This document shows positions 28,594-37,461 of a stretch of DNA of 64,000 nucleotides, in pieces. The stretch spans positions 124,001-188,000 of the forward strand of contig NZ_JAKZGR010000003.1 of the NCBI RefSeq assembly GCF_022549675.1, in the 5' to 3' direction. The DNA comes from Belliella kenyensis (lineage in GTDB: Bacteria; Bacteroidota; Bacteroidia; Cytophagales; Cyclobacteriaceae). The notes beneath the pieces are model-generated. The model had not been told where the DNA came from. It did no database searches and saw nothing but the letters and a program-made list of their open reading frames with translations. How positions within the stretch are numbered: position 1 is the stretch's first letter; each line of letters opens with the position of its first letter. The position numbers and the translations under genes are program-made.

Positions 28594-29709
28594 ATGAATT
28601 GTATAAAATATTTGGTAGCTCTTACGACAATATTGGGATTGGTTCGAATCAGTTCTGCTCAGTCTTTCGTGCCCAAATATTCCAATGAGTTCATGAATAT
28701 CGGCATCGGTGCGAGGGGTTTAGCAATGGGAGGAGCTCAGGTATCAGCTGTCAAAGATGTGACTGCTGTTTATTGGAATCCAGCAGGTCTTATAGGTGTA
28801 AAGCATGAATACGAATTCTCCTTGATGCATGCTGAGTATTTTGCAGGCATTGCAAAGTACGATTATGCAGGCTTTACTACCAATATTGAAGAAGACAATC
28901 AAATAGCCATTTCTCTGATCAGGTTTGGAGTGGATGATATTCCCGATACGCGGTTCTTATATGATGCCAATGGAGCACTAAATTATAACAACATTCAGTT
29001 TTTTAATGCGGCTGATTATGCTCTTTTGTTATCTTTCGCTAGGGATGTATCAGATGTTTTCAAATTTGGAATCAATACCAAGATCATTCATAGGAATGTT
29101 GGTAAATTTGCCCATGCATGGGGATTTGGACTAGACCTGGGAGGCTTGGTTTTATTAGATGAGTGGAGAGTAGGAGTGATGCTTAGGGATGTGACTTCCA
29201 CCTTCAATGCTTGGTCTCACAATGCTGAGATGGTCAGAGAGGTATATGCCCAAACTGATAATGAAGTCCCAATCAATTCAATTGAGTTGACTTTACCTAG
29301 AGCTATTTTTAGTGTCACAAGAGACTTTGAAATTACTGACGATATCAGGGTTCAAGGAGTGTTAGATTTGGACTTCACTTTTGATGGCAGAAGGAATACC
29401 ATTTTCGGAACAAACTTGGTAAGCATAGACCCAAGATTAGGCATAGAAGCAGCCTATAGAAGCTTGTTTTTTGTAAGATTAGGCGGTAATAATATTCAAA
29501 GAGTGGTGGATTTTGATGCTTCTCAATCTCTAGTTTGGAGACCTAGCTTCGGTCTAGGGGTTCTTCTAAGTGAAAGATTTATGATAGACTATGCCCTGTC
29601 TGATATAGGAAGTGTGTCCCAGACTCCTTATTCCCATATTTTCAGTGTGAAAGTAAGTCTCCATACATTCGATGAGAAGTTCAGGTTAAATAAGGGTTGG
29701 AAATATTGA
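28594..29709 (+). CDS. PorV/PorQ-family outer-membrane protein of the type IX secretion system
   Basis: A 371-residue outer-membrane beta-barrel with a signal peptide (cleavage near ISSAQ). The N-terminus carries the family signature NIGIGARGLAMGGAQVSAVK followed by TAVYWNPAGLIGV, as in PorV (LptO) and FadL-like barrels. The end SHIFSVKVSLHTF is typical of a barrel. PorV carries type IX cargo from the translocon to the sortase PorU. The stop overlaps the start of the next gene, a large C25 peptidase, which is the expected partner. Whether this is the main PorV or an accessory copy cannot be decided here. Confidence 0.88.
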   Translation: MNCIKYLVALTTILGLVRISSAQSFVPKYSNEFMNIGIGARGLAMGGAQVSAVKDVTAVYWNPAGLIGVKHEYEFSLMHAEYFAGIAKYDYAGFTTNIEEDNQIAISLIRFGVDDIPDTRFLYDANGALNYNNIQFFNAADYALLLSFARDVSDVFKFGINTKIIHRNVGKFAHAWGFGLDLGGLVLLDEWRVGVMLRDVTSTFNAWSHNAEMVREVYAQTDNEVPINSIELTLPRAIFSVTRDFEITDDIRVQGVLDLDFTFDGRRNTIFGTNLVSIDPRLGIEAAYRSLFFVRLGGNNIQRVVDFDASQSLVWRPSFGLGVLLSERFMIDYALSDIGSVSQTPYSHIFSVKVSLHTFDEKFRLNKGWKY

Positions 29710-32700
29710 TGATGAAAAGGTTCTCTCTGATCTTGCTTTTGTTTTTTGAAGTCTGCCTCGTAATGGGACAAACTAACTGGATAGACTATGGACAAACCTA
29801 CTATAGAATTCCCACAGTAGAGGATGGCTTGCATAGATTATCATTTACTACACTTTCTGCTTCCGGTATTGCCCCAAGCACTATAGATCCTAGAAATATA
29901 AGAATCTTTCATAGAGGAGAAGAAGTAGCGATTCATATAGAAGGTGAGCAGGATGGACGTTTTGATCAGCATGATTTCATTACATTTTTTGGAAAAAGAA
30001 ATGATGGTACATTGGATGCCAAACTCTATACAGATCCTTCCCACGTAGGGAACACATTGTACAATACCCACAATGATACTACTGCCTATTTTTTGACAAT
30101 TTCTCCAAGTATACGTGGCAAGAGAATGTTGACTAATGCTATAGCAGATGCCAATTCGGTAAGACTTGATAGCTATCACTCTGAGAGCACTCAGATTTTC
30201 TCTGATCAGTATAATCTATCCTTCTCGTATTTTCCGGGAACTAGACTTTCTGAATTCGAGGAAGGACAAGGCTGGATGTCTGCACCAGTCGTCAAAGGTA
30301 CTCCTAGAAATATCACTTTTTCTAACTTAGGAACTGTTCCTGATGGAATGAATGCCACCCTGCACATGGGATTGACAGGAAGGTCCGAAACACCTCACAG
30401 CACTATACTTCGAGCTGGAGCCAACGCCAGTTCTTTACGCATCATAGGAACATACACTTATCAAAACTATCAGGCCATCCATATCGAAGCCTCTTTACAG
30501 TCTTCTGATTTCAATTCTGATGGTAGCATAGTGGTTCAGCTTCAGTCAAACGGTTCCACAAATACGGATAATACATCAATCGCTTATGCGAAACTTACTT
30601 TCCCCAAGCAGCTTGTCAATAGAGATATCAATAAGGAATGGATCATTACTCAGGGTCAAGAAGGAGTATTGGAATGGTCTGGATTGGTTTCAAATTATGT
30701 AGCTCACGACCTTACTGATCCCAACAACCCCATCAAAATTCCACTTGTACCAAGTGAGAGAAGGATACGTATGAAAGTTGGAGAAGCAGGAGAAGTAAGG
30801 AGAGTTTTGATGGAGAACACCCAAAATATCAGAGATATCAATGTGATGAGGCCCGTGAGATTTAGGAACTTTTTGACGCAAGCAGCTGATTTCATCATCG
30901 TAACTCATCCAGTTCTTAGAAGACCTTCAGCGAGTTATGGAGACCCTGTTTTGGCTTACGCAGCCCATAGAGCGTCCGCATTGGGAGGCGGCTATGATAC
31001 CTTGGTGATCAATATTGATGAGCTTTATGATCAATTTTCATATGGAGAAAAAACTCCTTTGGCGATATATGAATTTTTGAGAGCATATTACCCAATTCAT
31101 AAGCCAGATAACCTACTCTTGATGGGAAGATCTAATGGGATCTTTAGCACAGCTAGAGAGAACAATATCAATCAATTTTATAGAAAAAGACCTTCAATTT
31201 TTCAATTTCAAGACCTTATACCTCCAGCTGGATATCCATATGCAGACAATAATTTTTCAATAGGACTAGATCCTGCACACCCTCATGTTTCTGCTGTAGC
31301 GGTGGGTAGAATCCCTGCCAGAAATTCCGACCAAGTGGCTGCTTATTTAGAAAAAATAAAAGAAAAGGATGCGCTTGGTGCATCAGAACCATGGCAGAAA
31401 GAAATAATTCATCTAAGTGGAGGTGTAAGTGCTTTTGAATTGGAAAGGTTTTTTAACTTTCTCAATGGGTTCAAAACCATCGCTGAAGGACCATATCTGG
31501 GGGCCAATGTGACAACATTTAGAAAACGTTCTAATTCTACTGTAGAACTTATAGATGTATCAGGAGACGTAAATAAAGGTTTGAGTTTGATTACTTTTTT
31601 TGGACATGGAGCTCCTACTGTCCTCGATATAGAAATCGGATTTGCTTCTGATCCAACTATGGCTTTTAATAACAGAGGAAAATACCCCATGCTACTTCTC
31701 AATGGCTGTGATGCTGGAAATGCTTTTGGAAATGCTTATACTTTTGGAGAAGATTGGGTACTTACGCCTAGTAAAGGTGCCACAAATTTTATGGCTCATG
31801 CTAATATTGGCGTTGATATTTATCTTCGAAGATACAGTGAATCTTTCTATACCACTGCATTTGCAGATTCTTCTATGATTCATCAGCCCATTGGGAAGAT
31901 CAGAATGGAGACAGAAAAATTGTTTTATAGTAGATTTGGAACATCAGAAGTCAATCGATCACATGCGGAACAGTTGGTGATGCTCGGAGATCCAGCAGTG
32001 AGGATGTTTCCCGCAAATAAGCCAGACTATGCGCTTCAAGCAGATGAGGTGATTTTGGATAGTTTTGAAAATGAGCCTTTCAACGCTCTGGCCGATTCTT
32101 TAAGGTTATCTACTGTAGTTAGAAACTTAGGAAGGGTGGATTTTGATTCGATTATACTCTCAGTGACCAGACGGCTTCCAGATGGAAGCTTGATAACTTA
32201 TCCAAGTAGAAAAATAGCACCAATCAGTAGAAAAGATACAATTCATTTTATCATACCCAATACTGGATTGGCGGCATTTGGAGATAATTTATTCAGCATA
32301 GAGCTCAATAGAAATCGAGATGTGGCAGAAATGACTTATGCTAACAACTCAATTTCGGTATCCAAATTCATCCCTATGAGTGGTACCATGAACTTGTTGC
32401 CATTTAATTTTGGTATAGTAAATAATAGTAAGGTAGAGCTGATTGCTCAGATCCCTGGAAAAGCAGTAGAAGAAAGGACTGTGATCATTCAGCTAGATAC
32501 AGCGGCTGATTTCAGTTCGGCAAGGAGGAGAGAGCAGCGTGTGACTACATCTAGCATCACCACATGGGAAGTGGATCTCTTTGGAAATATAGCCGCTAGA
32601 GATTCCGTGACATTCTATTGGAGGTCAAGATTTCTCAATCCTCGAGCAGGAGAAAGTGATGAATGGGTTCAGTCTAGCTTCTCATATATTCAAGCAGGTC

Positions 32701-34736
32701 CAGAAGGATGGACACAGCGGACACTTCCACAATTAGAATCCAATGGATTGGTAAATCTTGAGGTAGATCGCTCCAGAAAAATTTGGAAATATGAAGATAC
32801 AAAACTCAATTTCGGGGTTTTTACTTTTGGAGTAGATGCTGATAGTCTTACTTTCAGAAACACACAATTTTATCTTGAGGGAGTGCCTCAAATCATCGAT
32901 AATGCATTGAATGCCAATAGTAGACTTTGTCCAAATGGATCATTGGGTTTGGTAGCCTTTGAAAAAAGGTCGCTAACGCCATACTTGGTAATTCCTATTC
33001 CAGGGTTTGATATTTTGGATGGTAGGTCCTGTGGGAGAGTCCCGCAGGTAATACAGAGTATACGTAACTCATGGCTATCCGATCCTAATCAAAACATACT
33101 CAGGGAATACATAGACGGTTTGGCTGAGGGGGATTATGTAACCATTTTTTCTGTAGGATCAGTGAATTACGAGCAATGGCAGGAAGTGGTTTTTGAAAAG
33201 TTGAAAGAGGTAGGTGCTAATGAAGCACTGCTGAGAAATCTCAAAAATGGTGAACCTTACATTTTGCATGGCCGAAAAGGAATGAGACCAGGGGAAGCGG
33301 TAGAAATCGTAGGGAAAAAAGATATCGAAGTTTCACCCGACCAGCAGATTATTGAGTTTGAAAGTGATGTGGTTGGATATTTTACTTCTGGAAGTATTAT
33401 CACACCAAGGATCGGCCCATCAGCAGATTGGAAGCGGTTTTTCAAAGATGTGAAGACTAGAGATTGGATAGATGAGGAAAAGACTGTATTCGATGTGATC
33501 GGAGTGAGGGATAATGGCGAGGAAACTATTCTATTTCAAAATGTAAGAGAAAATCAATTAGACTTATCGTCTGTGAATACTACGCAGTTCCCTTATCTCC
33601 GATTGAGGTATGCCATGAATGATGAGCTATCTACAGCACCAGCTCAATTGAACAGGTGGCAGGTCAATTATACTGGAGTTCCTGAAGGTGTGTTGATATT
33701 CAATGGCAGAGAACAAAAGCTGAATCTACAAGAGGGACAAGATGCAGTGTTGAATTTTGAATTTGCGAATGTATCCAAATATGACTTTTTAGATTCTCTT
33801 TTGGTACAAGTTAATCTCTATAATTCAACGACCAGAAATACAGAAGAAAGAGTCTTCAAAATTCCCCCAGTGAAATCTGGAGAAAGTCATGCGTTTGCAT
33901 TGGACTTCGAATCTGCGGGTAGAGGCGGAAGTATCAGCATTGAGGTAAATGTCAACCCAAGGATCATCATGGAGCAGACTTTTAGAAACAATCTAATAGA
34001 TCTGCCTGACTATATTCAAGTCACTCCAGACAATACCAATGCGATCCTAGATGTGAGTTTTGATGGTACTTATATCATGGATGGAGATATCGTGTCGCCT
34101 ACAGTTTTGATCAATACTTTGTTGAGAAATGAAAAGACTCTTTTACTCAAGAAAGACACACTTGGGATAGAATTATTCTTGAAAAAGCAGTGCGATGGAT
34201 GTCAATTTGAAAGAGTAAATTTCTCCAGTCCAAAGGTGAACTGGACAGCAGCAACAGAGAATTCCAGTTTCAGCATTGGGCTGTTGCCAGGGCCATTGGA
34301 GGATGGAATCTACACTTTCAGGGTGGTCACGGAGGAGCTAGGTGTTGACAAGCCCTTTGAGGTAAGTTTTGAAGTGATCAATGAATCTACCATCACCAAT
34401 TTTTACCCATATCCTAACCCATTCAGTACTAGTACCCGCTTTGTATTTACAGTGACTGGGTCGGAAGTCCCAGATCAGATCAAAATCCAGATCATGACCG
34501 TGACAGGTAGGGTAGTACGGGAGATCCTCCAAGATGAATTAGGAAACATCCGAATTGGGAATAATATCACAGATTTTGCTTGGGATGGAAGAGATGAATT
34601 TGGAGATCAGCTAGCCAATGGCGTATATATCTATAGGGTTTTGGTGAGAAAAGAGGGGCAATTTATTGAGCCAAGAGCTACAGCGGGTGATAGAGGATTC
34701 AAACAAGGATACGGTAAGATGTATTTGCTGAGGTAA
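29709..34736 (+). CDS. C25-family cysteine peptidase, PorU-like sortase of type IX secretion
   Basis: A very large secreted protein (about 1675 residues; P. gingivalis PorU is about 1150). Start at ATG 29709 overlaps the previous stop (TGATG); ATG 29712 is equally possible. After a signal peptide (LVMGQ) come a beta-sandwich region (about 20-340), a gingipain-like C25 domain (about 380-770) with His633 in FFGHGAP and Cys667 in LLNGCDAGN, the same spacing as in gingipains, several Ig-like modules, and a C-terminal FlgD-like/sorting domain from about 1560 (FYPYPNPFSTSTRFVF; FAWDGRDEFGDQLANGVYIY). PorU cleaves the sorting signal of cargo and joins it to lipopolysaccharide. The great length suggests the PorU2-type variant found in Cytophagales. 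Confidence 0.88.
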   Translation: MMKRFSLILLLFFEVCLVMGQTNWIDYGQTYYRIPTVEDGLHRLSFTTLSASGIAPSTIDPRNIRIFHRGEEVAIHIEGEQDGRFDQHDFITFFGKRNDGTLDAKLYTDPSHVGNTLYNTHNDTTAYFLTISPSIRGKRMLTNAIADANSVRLDSYHSESTQIFSDQYNLSFSYFPGTRLSEFEEGQGWMSAPVVKGTPRNITFSNLGTVPDGMNATLHMGLTGRSETPHSTILRAGANASSLRIIGTYTYQNYQAIHIEASLQSSDFNSDGSIVVQLQSNGSTNTDNTSIAYAKLTFPKQLVNRDINKEWIITQGQEGVLEWSGLVSNYVAHDLTDPNNPIKIPLVPSERRIRMKVGEAGEVRRVLMENTQNIRDINVMRPVRFRNFLTQAADFIIVTHPVLRRPSASYGDPVLAYAAHRASALGGGYDTLVINIDELYDQFSYGEKTPLAIYEFLRAYYPIHKPDNLLLMGRSNGIFSTARENNINQFYRKRPSIFQFQDLIPPAGYPYADNNFSIGLDPAHPHVSAVAVGRIPARNSDQVAAYLEKIKEKDALGASEPWQKEIIHLSGGVSAFELERFFNFLNGFKTIAEGPYLGANVTTFRKRSNSTVELIDVSGDVNKGLSLITFFGHGAPTVLDIEIGFASDPTMAFNNRGKYPMLLLNGCDAGNAFGNAYTFGEDWVLTPSKGATNFMAHANIGVDIYLRRYSESFYTTAFADSSMIHQPIGKIRMETEKLFYSRFGTSEVNRSHAEQLVMLGDPAVRMFPANKPDYALQADEVILDSFENEPFNALADSLRLSTVVRNLGRVDFDSIILSVTRRLPDGSLITYPSRKIAPISRKDTIHFIIPNTGLAAFGDNLFSIELNRNRDVAEMTYANNSISVSKFIPMSGTMNLLPFNFGIVNNSKVELIAQIPGKAVEERTVIIQLDTAADFSSARRREQRVTTSSITTWEVDLFGNIAARDSVTFYWRSRFLNPRAGESDEWVQSSFSYIQAGPEGWTQRTLPQLESNGLVNLEVDRSRKIWKYEDTKLNFGVFTFGVDADSLTFRNTQFYLEGVPQIIDNALNANSRLCPNGSLGLVAFEKRSLTPYLVIPIPGFDILDGRSCGRVPQVIQSIRNSWLSDPNQNILREYIDGLAEGDYVTIFSVGSVNYEQWQEVVFEKLKEVGANEALLRNLKNGEPYILHGRKGMRPGEAVEIVGKKDIEVSPDQQIIEFESDVVGYFTSGSIITPRIGPSADWKRFFKDVKTRDWIDEEKTVFDVIGVRDNGEETILFQNVRENQLDLSSVNTTQFPYLRLRYAMNDELSTAPAQLNRWQVNYTGVPEGVLIFNGREQKLNLQEGQDAVLNFEFANVSKYDFLDSLLVQVNLYNSTTRNTEERVFKIPPVKSGESHAFALDFESAGRGGSISIEVNVNPRIIMEQTFRNNLIDLPDYIQVTPDNTNAILDVSFDGTYIMDGDIVSPTVLINTLLRNEKTLLLKKDTLGIELFLKKQCDGCQFERVNFSSPKVNWTAATENSSFSIGLLPGPLEDGIYTFRVVTEELGVDKPFEVSFEVINESTITNFYPYPNPFSTSTRFVFTVTGSEVPDQIKIQIMTVTGRVVREILQDELGNIRIGNNITDFAWDGRDEFGDQLANGVYIYRVLVRKEGQFIEPRATAGDRGFKQGYGKMYLLR

Positions 34737-35110
34737 TTATTTGCTCTCAAAATTATTAACTTCCTGCTCATTTTTTCAAATTTGATATTTAACCTTTTAT
34801 TGATATTAACCAATAGTAACTGATCTTACCCATGGATTGATATCATTAGCTAAGAAGCGGGCAATCAAATTAACCTCGATGCATTTCCGCATAGATAGTA
34901 GCCAACAGATTTATAATGATACATTACAGTTTTTCATTCTCCCCTGTTTCCAATGATACATTTGATTCTTGGATCTTAGATTTGTTTGCTTGGGTTTGTA
35001 TCATTGCTAGATGACTAGTTAAGCTTATTTAGTTTAATTTCAAATTATTGTGTTACAGCACTTTTGGTAAGGTTTTTCGTATATTTAATACAAACTAATC
35101 ACACAAAAAA
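34737..35110. other. intergenic region with three AATGATACA repeats
   Basis: No gene in these 374 bases. AATGATACATT occurs at 34915-34925 and 34952-34962 in direct orientation, and TGTATCATT (its inverted core) at 34997-35005. These lie 100-200 bases upstream of the small cysteine protein gene and may be regulator sites. Confidence 0.4.
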
Positions 35111-35338
35111 ATGGAAAAAACATGCTCAAATTGTAATCACTGGCAGCCAGAAGCGCCAGTTGTTGCTAAAAAGGAAAATTATGGAGAGTGTAATAAATTA
35201 AGCCACATTGATTCTAAAATGGATCCAGACTATATCATTCCAGTTTTGAACAATGGCAAGCCACTAAATGCGGATGCAAAGGCGGTAGAGTTTATTACTG
35301 GTGCTAACTTCGGTTGCAATCAGTTTGCTGAAGCTTAA
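35111..35338 (+). CDS. small four-cysteine protein, putative metal-binding
   Basis: A 75-residue protein: CSNCNHW (Cys5, Cys8), GECNKL (Cys27), then ITGANFGCNQF (Cys69 or so). The CxxC-x18-C-x41-C arrangement suggests a zinc or iron-sulfur site. No signal peptide or membrane helix. Preceded by an A-rich leader and followed by a strong terminator, so it is an independent, probably well-expressed small gene. Similar small proteins with C-x2-C-x3-W and a terminal FGC-x-x-F are familiar from Bacteroidota genomes without an assigned function. Confidence 0.85.
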   Translation: MEKTCSNCNHWQPEAPVVAKKENYGECNKLSHIDSKMDPDYIIPVLNNGKPLNADAKAVEFITGANFGCNQFAEA

Positions 35339-35357
35339 AATGCTCAATCAAATTGCA

Positions 35358-35398
35358 AAAGCCTCTAATATTTCTGGGATATTAGAGGCTTTTTTTAT
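35358..35398 (+). terminator. rho-independent terminator after the small cysteine protein gene
   Basis: GCCTCTAATAT (35361-35371) pairs with ATATTAGAGGC (35379-35389) around a 7-base loop and is followed by TTTTTTT. The A-run on the left arm means it may also work for the convergent yifB gene. Confidence 0.9.
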
Positions 35399-35438
35399 GC
35401 AGTCATGATAAAAGAGGAATTTATGTAGACCATGAATA

Positions 35439-36977
35439 CTATCCTGCCCAACCTTCTCTATCTAAGCTTCTGTATTGAATAGCCTCTGCCAAATGTTCTA
35501 CTTTTATGTTTTCGCTATTTGCTAAGTCTGCGATTGTTCTTGCTACTTTCAATATCCTGTCATATGCTCTTGCTGAAAGTCCTAATCTTTCCATGGCCGT
35601 TTTGAGCAATGATTTCCCTGCTTCATTGATCTGACACATTTCTTTGACCATATGAGATGGCATCATGGCATTACAGTAGATTTCAGGAAATTTTTCAAAC
35701 CGTTCAAATTGAAGTTTTCTACCAATGATCACTCGATCTCTAATCGAATCACTCGATTCGGCTTTTCTAGTAGAAGTCATCTCGTCAAACTTGACAGGCG
35801 TCACTTCTACATGGAGATCAATTCTATCTAGCAGAGGACCAGATACCTTATTTAGGTAGCGTTGTACTACTCCTGGTCCACAGACACATTCTTTTTCTGG
35901 ATGGTTGTAATAGCCACAAGGACATGGATTCATACTAGCTATGAGCATAAAGTTAGCAGGATAATCTACAGATACTTTTGCCCTAGAGATAGTTACTTTT
36001 CGCTCTTCAAGCGGCTGTCTCATCACTTCTAGCACTGTTCTTTTGAACTCTGGTAACTCATCCAAAAACAAGACGCCATTGTGCGATAGGGAAATTTCTC
36101 CAGGCTGTGGGTTTCCTCCACCACCTACCAAGGCTACATCCGAAATGGTATGATGTGGACTTCTGAAAGGTCTCTGTGCGATTAAGGATGCATTTTTGCC
36201 AAGCTTACCTGCTACAGAATGTATCTTGGTCGTTTCCAAAGCCTCTTGAAGAGACAGGGGTGGTAAAATGGAAGGGAGTCGCTTAGCAAGCATAGTCTTT
36301 CCTGCACCTGGAGGCCCTATCATGATTACATTATGACCACCCGTGGCAGCGATCTCCATAGCGCGCTTGATGTTTTCTTGACCTTGTACATCTGCAAAAT
36401 CGAACTCATATTTGGCTAAGGAATTATAAAAAATATCTCTTGTATCAGTGATCAGTGGCTCTATTTCCAACTCACCTTCCAAAAACCTGATGGCTTCATC
36501 GACATGAGATACCCCAATGATGTCTAAGCTATTGACTATCGATGCTTCGGCAGCATTTTCGAGTGGTAGGATAAATCCCTTAAATCCTTTTTTACGAGCT
36601 TCGATAGCGATGGGTAATACACCTTTTACAGGTCTCAGCTGACCGTCAAGAGCAAGTTCACCCATGATCACATATTGATCTAAAGTGGGGAAAATGACTT
36701 GCTCCGAGGCTTTTAATATTCCCATAGCAATCGGAAGATCGTAAGACGAGCCTTCTTTTCTAATGTCTGCTGGCGCGAGATTTACTACTACTTTTTGTCT
36801 GGGCATTCTATAGCCATAGTATTTCAGAGCAGACTCTACCCGCTGTTGACTTTCTTTGACTGCGCTATCTGGGAGTCCGACCATGAAGAAGTTCGTTCCC
36901 TGACCCACATTTACCTCAATGGTGATCAGCTTTGCATCTACACCTGATACAGCACTTCCAAAAGTTTTTGCTACCAT
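35439..36977 (-). CDS. yifB: YifB/ComM-family Mg-chelatase-like AAA+ ATPase
   Basis: A 512-residue protein of the ComM (YifB) family. An N-terminal Lon-protease-like fold (about 1-170; VNVGQGTNFFMVGLPDSAVK) is followed by a MoxR/Mg-chelatase-type AAA+ module (about 190-400) with Walker A GPPGAGKTMLAK, Walker B GVLFLDELPEF and the cysteine insert MNPCPCGYYNHPEKECVCGP, and then the C-terminal helical part (LSARAYDRILKVARTIADL). ComM is a hexameric helicase that speeds branch migration during natural transformation in Vibrio and Acinetobacter. Full length. Stands alone on the - strand. Confidence 0.96.
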   Translation of the reverse strand: MVAKTFGSAVSGVDAKLITIEVNVGQGTNFFMVGLPDSAVKESQQRVESALKYYGYRMPRQKVVVNLAPADIRKEGSSYDLPIAMGILKASEQVIFPTLDQYVIMGELALDGQLRPVKGVLPIAIEARKKGFKGFILPLENAAEASIVNSLDIIGVSHVDEAIRFLEGELEIEPLITDTRDIFYNSLAKYEFDFADVQGQENIKRAMEIAATGGHNVIMIGPPGAGKTMLAKRLPSILPPLSLQEALETTKIHSVAGKLGKNASLIAQRPFRSPHHTISDVALVGGGGNPQPGEISLSHNGVLFLDELPEFKRTVLEVMRQPLEERKVTISRAKVSVDYPANFMLIASMNPCPCGYYNHPEKECVCGPGVVQRYLNKVSGPLLDRIDLHVEVTPVKFDEMTSTRKAESSDSIRDRVIIGRKLQFERFEKFPEIYCNAMMPSHMVKEMCQINEAGKSLLKTAMERLGLSARAYDRILKVARTIADLANSENIKVEHLAEAIQYRSLDREGWAG

Positions 36978-37058
36978 GATTCTTATTTGAAATTCAATAA
37001 AAAAGGAAATCTAAAAGATTTCCTAATGTAATGATTTTTGTACTAAAAAGCTGAATTC

Positions 37059-37424
37059 TTATTTGAAATTCTGCCTTGGTTTGATTACGGAATTATCCTT
37101 TTCCTCTTCTTTAGGTTCAATCCTTTGCTCAAAGCTCTTGAGTTTGATACTCTGTTCCAAGTCATACATTCTGGCTTTTAGCTCTTTTTTCTCTAGTTCC
37201 TTTTTTGCTAGATCACTTCTTAAGTTTCTAGCTACGAGTGAGGATGTGCCCCAAGCGCATAAGAATAGGATAAGACCGACTAGCAAAAACGTGACTACGG
37301 TCCCAGATTGTAGCGTTTCCATTCCAAATAAGCTCTTTGTGCTTTCGAAGCTTAAGAAAAACACCAAGCTAACTGCAAAAAACAATGCAACTAGCAATTG
37401 CATGATACTATTAAATTTACTCAT
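37059..37424 (-). CDS. small membrane protein with two TM helices and a coiled coil
   Basis: A 121-residue protein with two membrane helices (LLVALFFAVSLVFFLSF, about 9-25; VVTFLLVGLILFLCAWGTSS, about 43-62) and a charged helical tail (DLAKKELEKKELKARMYDLE) likely to form a coiled coil in the cytoplasm. The layout resembles LapA/DUF1049-type proteins, but I do not claim membership. It lies between yifB and the ABC exporter gene on the same strand, with 37 bases to the latter, so it may be the second gene of the exporter transcript. Confidence 0.75.
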   Translation of the reverse strand: MSKFNSIMQLLVALFFAVSLVFFLSFESTKSLFGMETLQSGTVVTFLLVGLILFLCAWGTSSLVARNLRSDLAKKELEKKELKARMYDLEQSIKLKSFEQRIEPKEEEKDNSVIKPRQNFK

Positions 37425-37461
37425 CTGATTCGTTTTTTAATTGTTTGGGTCGTTAAATATA

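Noticed and set aside
37063-37428. 121-codon + strand frame exactly opposite the small two-helix gene
   Set aside because: Ser/Leu-rich mirror image; the - strand product has two clear membrane helices and a coiled coil and is the better gene.
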